This document shows positions 43,340-52,708 of a stretch of 64,000 bases of DNA, piece by piece. The stretch is taken from contig CAZGAQ010000001.1 in the NCBI GenBank assembly GCA_964523405.1, positions 353,758-417,757 on the forward strand. The letters run 5' to 3'. Made by a program: the position numbers and the translations under genes. Position 1 is the stretch's first letter. Every line of letters begins with the position of its first letter. The notes under the pieces are model-generated. The model worked only from the letters and a program-made list of their open reading frames with translations. It did not search any database and was not told the DNA's origin. Source of the DNA: CAZGAQ01 sp964523405. Its GTDB lineage: Bacteria > Planctomycetota > Phycisphaerae > UBA1845 > Fen-1342.

Positions 43340-45418
43340 TTACATGACCCCCAGCACCTTGCGGGCCAGATCGTCCGGCATGCGCTCGTACCGGTAAAAC
43401 TCCATTGCGTACGACGCCCGCCCCTGCGACAACGAACGCACCTGCGTCGCGTACCCGAACATCGCCGCCAGCGGCGCCTCCGCCGTCAGCACGTGGTTGT
43501 TGCCGCGCATCCCGGCCGCGGTGATGTTCGCCCGCCGTGCCATAAGATCCCCGTTGATTGGCCCGTAATACTGCTCCGGCGTGACGACCTCAACCTTCAT
43601 GATCGGCTCGAGCAGCACCGGGCCCGCCGCCTGCACCGCCCGTTGAAACGCGTCGGCGGCCGCGCTCTCGAAGTCGATTTCGGACGAGTCCTCGGAGTGC
43701 TCCTCACCGTCCACCAGCGTCGCCTTCACGTTGATCAGCGGATACGCGCCGAGCACGCCGCTCCGGGCCGAATCCTTCACCCCCTGCGCAATCGCCGGAA
43801 TGAAGGCGCTGCGAATCGCGCCTTCACGCACGCGGTTCTCAAAGCGGAAATGCTCCTCCCCCGGACGCGGCTCGAACGGCTCGACCCGCAGCTTCACGAT
43901 AGCAAAATGCCCGCGCCCGCCGGTCTGGCGAATGAAGCGCCCCTCCGCCTCCGCGGCTTTCGTGATCGCCTCACGATACGCCACCCGCGGCTTGCCGATC
44001 CGCACCGGGATGTGGAAGTCACGCTCCAGGCGGTGACAGATGACCTCCAGGTGGAGCTCGCCCATGCCGGAGATCAGCATCTGCCCGGTCTCGGCGTCCG
44101 TGCGGTACTCGAACGTCGGATCGCTGCGTCCGAGCATCTGCAGGGTGGCGATCAGCTTGTCGCGGTCGGCCGTCGACTGCGGCTCGATCGCCATGCTGAT
44201 GACCGTCTCGGGAAACTCGATCCGCTCCAGCAGCACCGGCTGGCCGTGCCCTTCGCAGATCGTGTCGCCCGTCTGCGTCTCCTTCAGGCCGACGGCCGCG
44301 ACGATGTCGCCGCACAGGGCCTTCTCGACCTTCTCGCGACGCTTCGCGAAAACGCGGAAGAGCTGCGGCAGGTTCTCTTTCTTCTTGCGGCCGACGTTGA
44401 GGATGCGCGAGCCGGCCTTGAGCACGCCGGAATAGACGCGGATGAAGTGCAGGTCGCTGTGCGAATCGGCGACGACCTTAAAGACCAGGGCGGCCAGCGG
44501 CTCGCCGGGATCGCACTTGCGCTTGATGAGCTTGTCCGGCTTGTCGGGGTCGTGCGCTTCGATCGGCGGCACGTCGAGCGGCGACGGCAGGTAATCGCAG
44601 ACGGCATCGAGTACGGCCTGCACGCCGATGTAGCGCAGCGACGAGCCGCAGAGCACCGGCTGACAGCGCCGCGCAATCGTGCCCTTGCGCAGGCCGCGAC
44701 GCAACTCGTCGGCGCTGAGGGGCTGGCTCTCGATGTACTTGGCCATCAATTCGTCGTCGAGCTCGCTGACTTTTTCCTCCAGGAGGTGGCGGTACTGTGT
44801 GGCCAGCTCCAGAAGGTCGGCGGGGATCTCGCCGCTTGCGAACTTGGTGCCCTGGCCGCTGCCGGTGTAGTCGACCGCCTTCATCGCGATGAGGTCGATA
44901 TAGCCGCGGAAGGAGTCTTCCTGGCCGATCGGAATCTGAATCGGGATCGGATTGCCGGCGAGGCGGTCGCGAACAGTGCCAACCGCGGAGTAGAAGTCGG
45001 CGCCGGTCTTGTCCATCTTGTTCATGAAGCAGACGCGCGGTACGCGGTACTTGTCGGCTTGGCGCCAGACCGTCTCCGACTGCGCCTCGACGCCTTCCTT
45101 GGCGTCGAAGACGACAACGGCGCCGTCGAGGACGCGGAGGCTGCGTTCGACCTCGGCCGTGAAGTCGACGTGGCCGGGGGTGTCGATGAGGTTGACGCGG
45201 CAGTCGCGCCACTCAAAGGAGACGGCCGCCGAATAGATCGTGATGCCGCGCTCCTGCTCCTCCACGTCGAAATCGGTCACGGTGGTACCGTCATCGACGT
45301 CGCCCATCTTGTGGATGGTCCCGCTGTAGTAGAGGACGCGTTCGGTCGTGGTGGTCTTGCCGGCATCGATGTGTGCGGCGATGCCGATGTTGCGTATCTT
45401 GGATAAGTCGTCAGCCAT
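43340..45418 (-). CDS. fusA: Translation elongation factor G
   Basis: This 692-residue GTPase moves tRNAs and mRNA through the ribosome. The P-loop is AHIDAGKTTTTE, switch I ends in EEQERGITI, DTPGHVDF is G3 and NKMDKTGADF is G4. Domains II-V are complete, with GMGELHLEVICHRLERDF in domain III and a normal C-terminus. The ATG at 45418 matches the usual start, and a 14-codon upstream extension is possible. No ribosomal-protein or tuf gene neighbours it, so it may be one of several EF-G paralogues. Confidence 0.95.
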   Translation of the reverse strand: MADDLSKIRNIGIAAHIDAGKTTTTERVLYYSGTIHKMGDVDDGTTVTDFDVEEQERGITIYSAAVSFEWRDCRVNLIDTPGHVDFTAEVERSLRVLDGAVVVFDAKEGVEAQSETVWRQADKYRVPRVCFMNKMDKTGADFYSAVGTVRDRLAGNPIPIQIPIGQEDSFRGYIDLIAMKAVDYTGSGQGTKFASGEIPADLLELATQYRHLLEEKVSELDDELMAKYIESQPLSADELRRGLRKGTIARRCQPVLCGSSLRYIGVQAVLDAVCDYLPSPLDVPPIEAHDPDKPDKLIKRKCDPGEPLAALVFKVVADSHSDLHFIRVYSGVLKAGSRILNVGRKKKENLPQLFRVFAKRREKVEKALCGDIVAAVGLKETQTGDTICEGHGQPVLLERIEFPETVISMAIEPQSTADRDKLIATLQMLGRSDPTFEYRTDAETGQMLISGMGELHLEVICHRLERDFHIPVRIGKPRVAYREAITKAAEAEGRFIRQTGGRGHFAIVKLRVEPFEPRPGEEHFRFENRVREGAIRSAFIPAIAQGVKDSARSGVLGAYPLINVKATLVDGEEHSEDSSEIDFESAAADAFQRAVQAAGPVLLEPIMKVEVVTPEQYYGPINGDLMARRANITAAGMRGNNHVLTAEAPLAAMFGYATQVRSLSQGRASYAMEFYRYERMPDDLARKVLGVM

Positions 45419-45762
45419 AGGTTGCACCTGGTGGGGGTCCGCCGCGCGCGGAGCCGCCAAAGGGGGGGATTATACGGGCTGGGGCGCGGGTTGAGAACGC
45501 GGGCCGACGCGGCGGGGGCGGGCGGGAAGGGGAATGGTACACGGGGCAGAGCGAATGACGCGAGCGGTGGCGCGGGCGGGCGCGGGACGAGTTTTCGGGG
45601 GCGCGGCGGGCGGGAAAATGAAACGTATCATCTTGCAACGAAACGCGGGAAAGGGTACATTCAGGACGCAAGTCAACGGGGACGACGAGCGCCGCGCCCG
45701 AAGGCGACGTCTGCTCGGATCCGTCCGTGAGATCGGGATGACGTGTCGGCGGAGGACTGGCC
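45419..45762. other. Intergenic region
   Basis: This 344-base gap separates the divergent EF-G and pseudopilin genes. It is very G-rich on the plus strand near 45480-45610. I see no convincing promoter, RNA gene or conserved frame. Confidence 0.4.
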
Positions 45763-46770
45763 ATGGACAGCACCCAGCGCGCGCGTGATCTGAAAGCGTT
45801 CACCCTCATCGAGCTGCTCGTGGTCGTGGCCATCATCGCGCTCCTCCTATCGATTCTCTTGCCGAGTCTGTCCCAGGCGCGCGAACAGGCGAAGAACGTG
45901 AAGTGCCAGGCGCAGGTCAAGGAGTACGGCCACGCGCTGCAGTACTGCCAGGATGAGTGGAAGGGCTTCGTCCCCACGCACGACGACGGGGGGGGAGGAT
46001 CCTATCCATCTATCTTCGCCACATGGGCCGACATGCTCTTTGAGCGGAACTACATGCCGAACCAGCTCGTCGGTGTTTGTCCGACGGATAAGCGCCCGGA
46101 GGAAATGGCGGTTGTACGAACGAACAACGGCTGGGACTCCTACTTTGTCGAGCAGTTCGGCATGGGGCAGACTGCGAGGCCGGGGCTGCGCAACAGCTAT
46201 GGGCTCAACATGGTCATCCGCTACGGCTGGAAGGAGGACGTGGCCAAAGACGCGGCGCGGCAAGTGATGATTGCCGACGGCTGGTGGTGTTGGTTCGGCA
46301 ATCTCAGCGCCGACGTCCTCATGATGCAGAAGTTCCGGATTCCCGGAAACCCAGCGACGTATCGCTCCTGGGAATCCAGCATGGTCGGCTATCGGCACGG
46401 ACGCGAGCACCGGGCCAACGCGTTGTTTGTGGACAAGCACGTTGGGTTCATCAAGCCGCGCATTCCCAAGCACAGTCTCGATTTCCTCCGCGGCAAGGGC
46501 GGCGTTGATACGACCGCGGCCTACTGCTGGCTGCCCGGCGAGAAAGAATGGCGCTTCGACAACGGCAAGTACGAAGGGGAAGTCACCGAATGGCGGGACC
46601 GCTACCCGGCGCTCAATCCCGACGGGGGGCAGTGGTCGTGGGCATCAGCCCCCGACTTTCCCAGCGCGCTGAGCTGCAACTATATGTCGGGACGCGAGGA
46701 CGATCGCGGCGTGACGAACCCGAACGGCCCGAGTTGGAAGAAATACCCCAACCCCCAGTGGCGAAGATAG
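45763..46770 (+). CDS. Pseudopilin-like protein with prepilin N-terminus
   Basis: This 335-residue protein has a type IV prepilin-like leader: a short basic start, cleavage before FTLIELLVVVAIIALLLSILLP, with Ala rather than Gly at -1. The glutamate at +5 is present. The large C-terminal domain has GYRHGREHRANALFVDKHV, a variant of the planctomycete H-X9-DG pseudopilin motif. It is probably exported by a type II secretion or pilus-like system. It overlaps nothing but abuts the next gene. Confidence 0.85.
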   Translation: MDSTQRARDLKAFTLIELLVVVAIIALLLSILLPSLSQAREQAKNVKCQAQVKEYGHALQYCQDEWKGFVPTHDDGGGGSYPSIFATWADMLFERNYMPNQLVGVCPTDKRPEEMAVVRTNNGWDSYFVEQFGMGQTARPGLRNSYGLNMVIRYGWKEDVAKDAARQVMIADGWWCWFGNLSADVLMMQKFRIPGNPATYRSWESSMVGYRHGREHRANALFVDKHVGFIKPRIPKHSLDFLRGKGGVDTTAAYCWLPGEKEWRFDNGKYEGEVTEWRDRYPALNPDGGQWSWASAPDFPSALSCNYMSGREDDRGVTNPNGPSWKKYPNPQWRR

Positions 46771-47190
46771 ATGAGTGCCAGGCGCAACGTCATCCTTGTA
46801 GTCGCCGCCGTCGCGCTGCTCGGTGCGGCCGTGCTGGTCTACGCGCTGCGCACGCGGGAGGATTTGTCGCTGCCGTCTTCGTACGCCGTGTACTGCGCGT
46901 GTCTGGAGACCAAGCAGGAAGTAGCAATTACCGCGAAGCTGACCGATCCGTTGCCGTTTGCCAACCCGACCACGGGACGGCGTACGGTCTACCCTTGGTG
47001 GTTCTGCAATGACTGTCGGTATCGCTTCGTGCCCGCGCCGGTGCCCGATTCACACGGGGGGCCGCCCAAGCCACCGATGATGGCGACCTGCCCGCACTGT
47101 GGGAGTTCGAGCACGGGCAGTTGGGCGAAGGGCCTCCCGGACATGGACAACCCGGCCGGGGATTGCCCGCTGCCGCCGATGCCGAAGTGA
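46771..47190 (+). CDS. Small membrane-anchored zinc-ribbon protein
   Basis: This 139-residue protein has one N-terminal hydrophobic segment (VILVVAAVALLGAAVLVYAL) and two C-x2-C pairs (CNDC near 73, CPHC near 107), suggesting a zinc ribbon outside the membrane. Its ATG directly follows the TAG of the pseudopilin gene, so they are co-transcribed and probably coupled. Function is unknown, but it may be a partner of the pseudopilin. Confidence 0.7.
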   Translation: MSARRNVILVVAAVALLGAAVLVYALRTREDLSLPSSYAVYCACLETKQEVAITAKLTDPLPFANPTTGRRTVYPWWFCNDCRYRFVPAPVPDSHGGPPKPPMMATCPHCGSSSTGSWAKGLPDMDNPAGDCPLPPMPK

Positions 47191-47471
47191 GGGTGGCGGG
47201 AGGAGCTTTCTGCCGTCAGTCTTCTGCGATCGGCCGCAGGGTGGCGGGGAGGGGGGCAGGGCGAATTACGAATAGCGAGTAACGAAGGAGGCAGACGCAG
47301 ACGTGGGCGGTGCGCGGAGGCGGGGCCGCAGCGCAGTCTGGGCAGATTCCGCAGTCGTTGCGCTCCTCCGGAATGACGGCTACTACACATCGGAATGGCG
47401 GCTGATGCACGCGTTCGGAATGACGGCTATTGCGCTCCTTTCCTTCGGCGTGACGGTGATAGCGTGGGACA

Positions 47472-47861
47472 TCAGGCGGAGGTGATGGAATGCCCGGCGG
47501 CGCGCAGCGCGGTGAGGGCCCGGTCGAGCTGGTCGTCGCGGAGAAGGAGGTAGTCCGTGTCGTGCGTGCCGAGGGCGAGGACCCAGATGCCGGCGGCGGC
47601 CAGGGGATCGAGAAGCTGCTTGAGGATGCCGCTCTCGGTGGTGCCGAAGGTGAGGGCGATGTGGAGGAGGCGGAAGCAGCCGGCGGAGGGGCCCTGAGGC
47701 GCGACGAGGCTGAGCGGCGCGACGAGGGAGAGCTCGTCCGCGGTGCGAGCGAGAAAGCACGGCGCAGCATGGAGAGCGGCGGGCGGGATGGCGGCCGCGG
47801 GGTCGAGTTTGACCAGGCCGAAGACCTCCGGGTGCAGATGTAGCGGCAGCGGTGTAGGCAT
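47472..47861 (-). CDS. ACT-domain (CASTOR-like) protein
   Basis: This 129-residue protein resembles the small bacterial ACT-domain family related to CASTOR amino-acid sensors. DELSLVAPLSLVAP is followed by GPSAGCFRLLHIAL, then GILKQLLDPLAAAGIWVLALGTHDTDYLLL, the ligand-binding ACT repeat. Such proteins may sense amino acids. No Shine-Dalgarno is visible, and a TATACT box (47876-47871 on the minus strand) ends 9 bases before the ATG at 47861, suggesting a leaderless transcript. Confidence 0.78.
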   Translation of the reverse strand: MPTPLPLHLHPEVFGLVKLDPAAAIPPAALHAAPCFLARTADELSLVAPLSLVAPQGPSAGCFRLLHIALTFGTTESGILKQLLDPLAAAGIWVLALGTHDTDYLLLRDDQLDRALTALRAAGHSITSA

Positions 47862-48110
47862 GACGCGAGCAGTATAGCGGAGGGGTGGGGCGTTGCGATT
47901 GGTGGGGGTGCGACCTGGTCGGGGGCAGGCTTCCCCGTCGCTGGGTGCCGGCGGAATAACGAGCAGGGGGCGAAGCGCGCGCCGGGCGAATGGCTAGGCG
48001 GCCGGGCGCGGCGTGGTACAATTCGCGTGTTCGAGCGATGGCGGTCCGAGCATTTCGGCCATACGGGGAGGATTGGGACGATGGCGACCATCACATCATG
48101 GAGGTGCGCG

Positions 48111-48668
48111 ATGAAACGAGAGGACTATCTTCTGCAGCAGTTTCTCACCCTGCGGCGCGAGATTGAAGGGCAACAGCGCCGGGTGTTCTGGATCATCGTG
48201 ATCGGCCTGTTGGGCATGCCGCTGCTGGCGTACCTGCTGTTAAGCGCTACGTCGCATATCTGGGTTACCTTGCCGTTTCTCCTGCTGGCGCTCATCATCC
48301 TGTATCTGACGGAGCAGAATCACATGATTCGGGCGGGGCGCTACATTCGGGAGTACATCGAGAGCCAGGTGGAGTTCTCGCCGGCCTGGGAGGCGTGGCT
48401 GGCGGGGCACGCGGAACTCCGGCTGGTGGACCGGCACTTCTCCTCGTTCTTCGTGGTGCTCTTCTTCCTGTACTACTTTCTGTCGATCGGGTACTCGCTG
48501 TACCGCCTGGTCTACTCCGCGATGACCGATCCAACCGGGCAGCACCTCTGGATGTTTGTCTACGGCGCGGTCGCGACCTATGCCATCGCCACGGTCTGGG
48601 GCTTGTCGACGCTCCTGCAGCACTGGCGCTCGCTGATCAGCCCGCCGAAGGAGCCCAAGGCGGACTGA
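48111..48668 (+). CDS. Hypothetical four-helix membrane protein
   Basis: This 185-residue protein has two pairs of transmembrane helices: FWIIVIGLLGMPLLAYLLL with LPFLLLALIILYL, then FFVVLFFLYYFLSIGYSL with FVYGAVATYAIATVWG. A short charged loop containing EYIESQVEFSPAWEAWL separates them. It is not recognised. GGAGG precedes the ATG at 48111. Confidence 0.68.
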   Translation: MKREDYLLQQFLTLRREIEGQQRRVFWIIVIGLLGMPLLAYLLLSATSHIWVTLPFLLLALIILYLTEQNHMIRAGRYIREYIESQVEFSPAWEAWLAGHAELRLVDRHFSSFFVVLFFLYYFLSIGYSLYRLVYSAMTDPTGQHLWMFVYGAVATYAIATVWGLSTLLQHWRSLISPPKEPKAD

Positions 48669-49013
48669 CGCTGCGGCCGGCGGCGCGCTGCGGACCGGCG
48701 CTGGATCCGGCCGATGTCGCGTCGCGCTAGTGTAGTGCCTCACACGACGTTGCACACAACCAGGGTGGGGTGGGCGTCCCGCCCGCCCCGCGGTCGGGTG
48801 GCACGGCCGCTTGCCGGCCAGGGTTCAACCGTCCGACAAGCTGACACGCTCGCAACAACCCCGCGGGCGCACAAGGCAGCCTCCGAGCGGCCGTGTCCTC
48901 GCCCCCCGCGCAGCGCCGCCCCCTCGTCATTCCAAAGGAAGGTCGCGCCCGTCATTCCGAGGGCGCCCAGGCACCGAGGAATTCGCCTCCGTCCACAGCA
49001 TCCCTTCGGCCGT

Positions 49014-49075
49014 GTGCCACCGCTCTGTAGGCAGTGCGGGATGGGCAGGCACCGGGACTTCTGGCGGGGTGGCAC
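49014..49075 (+). repeat. Short deleted copy of inverted-end repeat
   Basis: This 62-base copy begins GTGCCAC and ends GTGGCAC and contains the GCTCTG...GCAG and GGGACTTCTGG segments of the longer copy at 49099-49211, but lacks its second half. Confidence 0.6.
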
Positions 49076-49098
49076 TGTCGGGCGGGAGACTCGCGCGT

Positions 49099-49211
49099 GT
49101 GCCACTGCTCTGCGAGCAGGGCGGGATGGGGTAGGTACCCGGACTTCTGCTTCATTTCGCGACAACGGATGGCATTCGACCTCCAAGCGACTGCTGACAC
49201 AGCAGTGGCAC
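49099..49211 (+). repeat. 113-bp repeat with inverted ends
   Basis: The element starts GTGCCACTGCT and ends AGCAGTGGCAC, a perfect 11-bp inverted repeat. The inverted similarity extends to about 21 bases with three mismatches. It has no coding capacity and resembles a MITE or REP-like element. Confidence 0.8.
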
Positions 49212-49551
49212 CCCGGCGCGGCGGAGGCGGCCGGACGCACATTCCCACGCCGCTGGAGGGCGGGTATGCCGATGAGGGACCGTCCGGAACGTGGCGCGCG
49301 GGCGAAGCGGGCGTGACATTGGTGCCTGTCCTGGGTTATCCCGTCGGAGATGATTGAGTGATTCTCCAAACTTGTGGCCAGTGCGCCGGTTGGCTGCGCG
49401 ACCGGGCCCGCCTGGGCCATGTTACCGGGAATTCGCGCTCCGACCGGCCTAATATCCTTCTGTTCGCGGCTGATGGTGTGATGGAGCGACCGGGCGGTGT
49501 CCGGTTGCGGCGTCCTGTGGCTTGACGTCACCCTGTGCAGGATGGGCGGCC

Positions 49552-49995
49552 ATGACCTCTGACTCCAACAAGAAGCTTGTTCGGCGGTTCGTCGATGAGG
49601 TGATTAACGCACGTGACCTGGCGGCCGTCGACCGGTTCGTGCCATTGGACTTCGTGGAACACGTGCCGCTGCCGGGGCAGGGGCCGGGGCGCGCGGGACT
49701 GCGTTTCGCGATCGGCATGCTGCTGGAGGCATTTCCGGATCTGCATTGGCGCACGGATGAGCAGGTGGCGGAGGGCGACACGGTCGTGACACGTTTCACC
49801 TGGACCGGCACGCACCGCGGCGTGTTCCTGGGCGTGCCGCCTACCGGCCGGCGGGTGGAGGTCTGGGGCGTTGTGATTGACGTGGTCCGCGGCGGGTTGC
49901 TGGTCGAGAGTCGGATCATCATGGATACGCCGGGGTTGATGCGGGTGCATGGCACTGTCACCGAGGCGAGTTCCCCGGGTGCCAAGGCTCTGTGA
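49552..49995 (+). CDS. SnoaL-like/ester cyclase-family protein
   Basis: This 147-residue protein has the small alpha+beta barrel of the NTF2/SnoaL superfamily. NKKLVRRFVDEVINARDLAA, VDRFV, DFVEHVP and FPDLHWRTDEQVAEGDTVVTR are family segments, with His and Asp residues that line the pocket in related proteins. It may catalyse or bind a small ligand; no specific reaction is assigned. Its last codons and its TGA stop are supplied by a copy of the dispersed repeat that begins at 49979. Confidence 0.83.
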   Translation: MTSDSNKKLVRRFVDEVINARDLAAVDRFVPLDFVEHVPLPGQGPGRAGLRFAIGMLLEAFPDLHWRTDEQVAEGDTVVTRFTWTGTHRGVFLGVPPTGRRVEVWGVVIDVVRGGLLVESRIIMDTPGLMRVHGTVTEASSPGAKAL

Positions 49996-50089
49996 GCAAT
50001 GCGGGGTAGCGGGAAGCCCGCGACTCCCACCCATAGGATGGCGCGCGTTCATCTCGCGTCGCTCGGCCACTGCTGACACAGCCGTGGCA
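49979..50089 (+). repeat. Repeat copy overlapping the SnoaL-like gene end
   Basis: This 111-base copy has the same order of segments as the copy at 49099-49211: GTGCCAAGGCTCTG, then TGCGGGGTAGCGGG, and the end TGCTGACACAGCCGTGGCA. The start lies within the last six codons of the SnoaL-like gene. Confidence 0.72.
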
Positions 50090-50313
50090 TCTCCATCGCC
50101 GCGCAGCCGACCATGGCGCGCTCCGGCTCAACGTCCCATGATTGCGTCGACGATCCGCTGGTGCGAGAAGGGGTGCTCGCGCCAGCCTGAGAGCATGCTC
50201 AGGCCCGGCTGCGCCGGGAACCTGAGCTTGGCACCCGGCCGGTCACGCTTCTTGCGGGCGAGGAATGTGGGTGTTGCCCTGGCGCAACAGCCAGACACCC
50301 TGCATGCGTATCT

Positions 50314-51369
50314 TCACTTCAACGACGCCATGTCGATGCTGAACCGGTACTTCACATCCGCCTTCAGCAGTCGCTCGTACGCCTCGTTGACCTTCTGCAT
50401 GGGAATGACCTCGACGTCGGCCGTGATGTTGTGCTTCCCGCAGAAGTCGAGCATCTCCTGCGTCTCGGGCAAACCGCCGATCGGCGAGCCGGAGAGGCTG
50501 CGGCGGCCGAGGATCAACCCGAAGGCGGCGACGGCCAGCGGCTTCTCGGGGGCGCCGACGAGCGTGAGGTTGCCGTCGCGTGCAAGCAGATTGATGTACG
50601 CGTTGATGTCGTGGCTGGCAGAGACGGCGTCGAGGATGAAGTCGAAGCTGCCGGCGTGCTTGGCCATCTGGTTGGCGTCGCGCGAGAGCACGACCTCATC
50701 GGCCCCCAGACGCAGGGCGTCTTCCTGCTTGCTGGGCGAGGTGGTGAAGACGACCGTGTGCGCGCCGAACGCGTGCGCGAACTTGACGGCCATGTGCCCG
50801 AGGCCGCCGAGGCCGACGACGCCGACCTTCTTGCCCTTGGTGACGCCCCAGCGGCGCATCGGGGAGTACGTTGTGATCCCCGCGCACAGCAGCGGGGCGG
50901 TGCCGGGCAGGCTGAGGTTCGTGGGCACGCGCAGAACGAAGCGCTCGTGGACGACGATGTTGCCGGAGTAGCCGCCGTAGGTGACCGGCGCGGTGCCGTG
51001 GTTGTCCGGCGAGTTGTAGGTGTACACCGCATGCGGGCAAAACTGCTCGACGCCGGCGTGGCATTGCGGACAGTCGCCGTCGGATTCGACCAGGCAGCCG
51101 ACCGCAACGAGATCGCCGACCTTGTACTTCGTGACAGCCGCGCCGACCTTCGTCGCGCGGCCGACAATCTCGTGGCCGGGGATGCAGGGGTAGACGGTGG
51201 GCCAGACGCTGTGCCACTCATCGCGGACCGTGTGGAGGTCGGAGTGGCAGATGCCGCAGTAGAGGATCTCGATCTGCACGTCGTGCGGCGTGGGGTCGCG
51301 CCGCGGAATCGTCGTGGCGGCAAAGGCCGAGGTGGCGCTGGCGGCGGCATAGGCTTTGGTATTGAACAT
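50314..51369 (-). CDS. Zinc-dependent NAD(P) alcohol dehydrogenase, CAD-like
   Basis: This 351-residue protein is a medium-chain zinc alcohol dehydrogenase close to the cinnamyl-alcohol or YahK type. Catalytic zinc ligands are in YCGICHSDLH and GHEIVG. Structural zinc cysteines are in CLVESDGDCPQCHAGVEQFC. VVGLGGLGHMAVKFA is the nucleotide-binding loop. It reduces aldehydes or oxidises alcohols; a broad range is likely. AGGAG precedes the ATG at 51369. It follows the PQQ-repeat gene on the same strand. Confidence 0.93.
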   Translation of the reverse strand: MFNTKAYAAASATSAFAATTIPRRDPTPHDVQIEILYCGICHSDLHTVRDEWHSVWPTVYPCIPGHEIVGRATKVGAAVTKYKVGDLVAVGCLVESDGDCPQCHAGVEQFCPHAVYTYNSPDNHGTAPVTYGGYSGNIVVHERFVLRVPTNLSLPGTAPLLCAGITTYSPMRRWGVTKGKKVGVVGLGGLGHMAVKFAHAFGAHTVVFTTSPSKQEDALRLGADEVVLSRDANQMAKHAGSFDFILDAVSASHDINAYINLLARDGNLTLVGAPEKPLAVAAFGLILGRRSLSGSPIGGLPETQEMLDFCGKHNITADVEVIPMQKVNEAYERLLKADVKYRFSIDMASLK

Positions 51370-51424
51370 GGCGGAATGCTCCTGCTGAGGGTCGCTTGGG
51401 CCGCGTGGGCCCCGTCCACGGATT

Positions 51425-52708
51425 CTAGGGCTTCACTTTCACGTCGTAGCAGAACAGGGTGTCCTGGTCGCGGAGGTACAGCTTGCCGTCGGCGATGACC
51501 GGGTGTGCCCACGCCGGCTGCTTGCTGCGGTCCGGCTGCTGGAAGCGTCCGCGCTCGAAGTAGCTTTTCGGGCTCGGTTCGATCAGCAGCACGGCGCCGT
51601 CCTCGGTGCGGTAGTAGAGGCGGCCGTCGGCCAGCGCGATGGAGCCTTTCGGCACGCCGGCCTCGCCGCGGTCGCGTTCGTTCCAGCGGATCGTGCCGGT
51701 CTTGAAGTCGATGCAGATGAGGTTGCCGCCTTCATTGCCGCCGTTGGCGCCGTACAGGCAGCCGTCGTGGTAGATCACGCCGCCGTGGTGGTTTTGCATC
51801 TTCTTGGCGAACCAGACTTCCTCAGCCGTGATGGTGTCGCCTTCCTTGGTCAGCTTCGCGAGGCCGCCCCCGGTGCCGTATGCGGAGGCGGCGAAGACCG
51901 CACCATCGTGATAGAGCGGCGTCGAGCAGTTGATGCCGTGCTTGTTCGCGGGTTGCTCGTATTGCCAGAGGAACTTGCCGTCGGACATGGCCACGCCGAC
52001 GAGCGCCTTGCTGGTGAACTGTACGCATTGCCGCTGGCCGCCGAAGTCGATCGCGATGGCTGAGGAGTAAGCAGCGCCTGGGCTGCCGGGCACCTGGCTC
52101 CTCCAGACGGCCTGGCCGGTCCGCTTGTCGAGCGCGACGAGGGTTGTATCCTCGCCGCCGGGCGTGCAGATGACCTTGTCGCCGTCGACCAGTGGGGATT
52201 CGTTGTACCGCCACGTCGGGACGCGCCCGCCGAAGTCGCCGGTCAGACTGCGTTGCCAGACGATCTTACCGTCCTGGACCTGCAGACACGCGAGGTCGCC
52301 GTTCAGGCCGAGCACGTACAGCCGCTCGCCATCGACGGTGGGTGTGCAGCCTGGGCCCTCGCGGCCTTCCGGGCGGCCGTCGCGCGCGGCGGCCGCGAGG
52401 CGCGTCACCCACAGCGTCTTGCCGTCGGTCACGGAGAGCGCCCAGACAACCTCGTCGTCGCCGCGGCTGCTCAGGCCGAAGATGCGTCCGCCGGCAACGG
52501 ACGGGGCGCTGTAGCCGCCGCCGAGGCCGCTGATCTTCCAGGCGCGTGGCGGACCGGCTGGTGGCCACTCCTGCAGGAGGCCGGTCTCCTTCGAGATGCC
52601 GTCTCGGTCCGGACCCTGCCACTGGGGCCAATCGAAGGACTCGGCGAATGCGACGACCGCGGTTGCGCTGAGCACGAGCGAAACGAGTTGCCGAGCGGGA
52701 CGCTTCAT
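51425..52708 (-). CDS. Exported PQQ-repeat beta-propeller protein
   Basis: This 427-residue protein has a signal peptide (LVSLVLSATAVVAFAES) and an eight-bladed-like beta-propeller made of PQQ-type repeats, for example DGKTLWVTRL, DGKIVWQRSL, TGQAVWRSQV and TGTIRWNERD. The start WPQWQGPDRDGIS is shared with many planctomycete outer-layer PQQ proteins. It is probably periplasmic and structural or binding rather than a quinoprotein dehydrogenase. AGGAGACC precedes the ATG at 52708. Confidence 0.88.
   Translation of the reverse strand: MKRPARQLVSLVLSATAVVAFAESFDWPQWQGPDRDGISKETGLLQEWPPAGPPRAWKISGLGGGYSAPSVAGGRIFGLSSRGDDEVVWALSVTDGKTLWVTRLAAAARDGRPEGREGPGCTPTVDGERLYVLGLNGDLACLQVQDGKIVWQRSLTGDFGGRVPTWRYNESPLVDGDKVICTPGGEDTTLVALDKRTGQAVWRSQVPGSPGAAYSSAIAIDFGGQRQCVQFTSKALVGVAMSDGKFLWQYEQPANKHGINCSTPLYHDGAVFAASAYGTGGGLAKLTKEGDTITAEEVWFAKKMQNHHGGVIYHDGCLYGANGGNEGGNLICIDFKTGTIRWNERDRGEAGVPKGSIALADGRLYYRTEDGAVLLIEPSPKSYFERGRFQQPDRSKQPAWAHPVIADGKLYLRDQDTLFCYDVKVKP

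Larger units (their letters stand above)
48669..49551. other. Long intergenic region with short dispersed repeats
   Basis: No supported gene is found in this 883-base stretch. It holds two CGTCATTCC-type motifs (48925-48933, 48950-48960) also seen in reverse orientation at 47369-47379 and 47416-47426, and two copies of an inverted-end repeat annotated separately. Confidence 0.5.

Noticed and set aside
43493..45406. Long plus-strand frame opposite EF-G
   Set aside because: Antisense shadow of fusA; composition is unnatural and EF-G is unambiguous.
47216..48094. Minus-strand open frame spanning the ACT-domain gene in another frame
   Set aside because: Low-complexity Ser/Pro/Arg product; the ACT frame has a recognisable fold and covers the same DNA.
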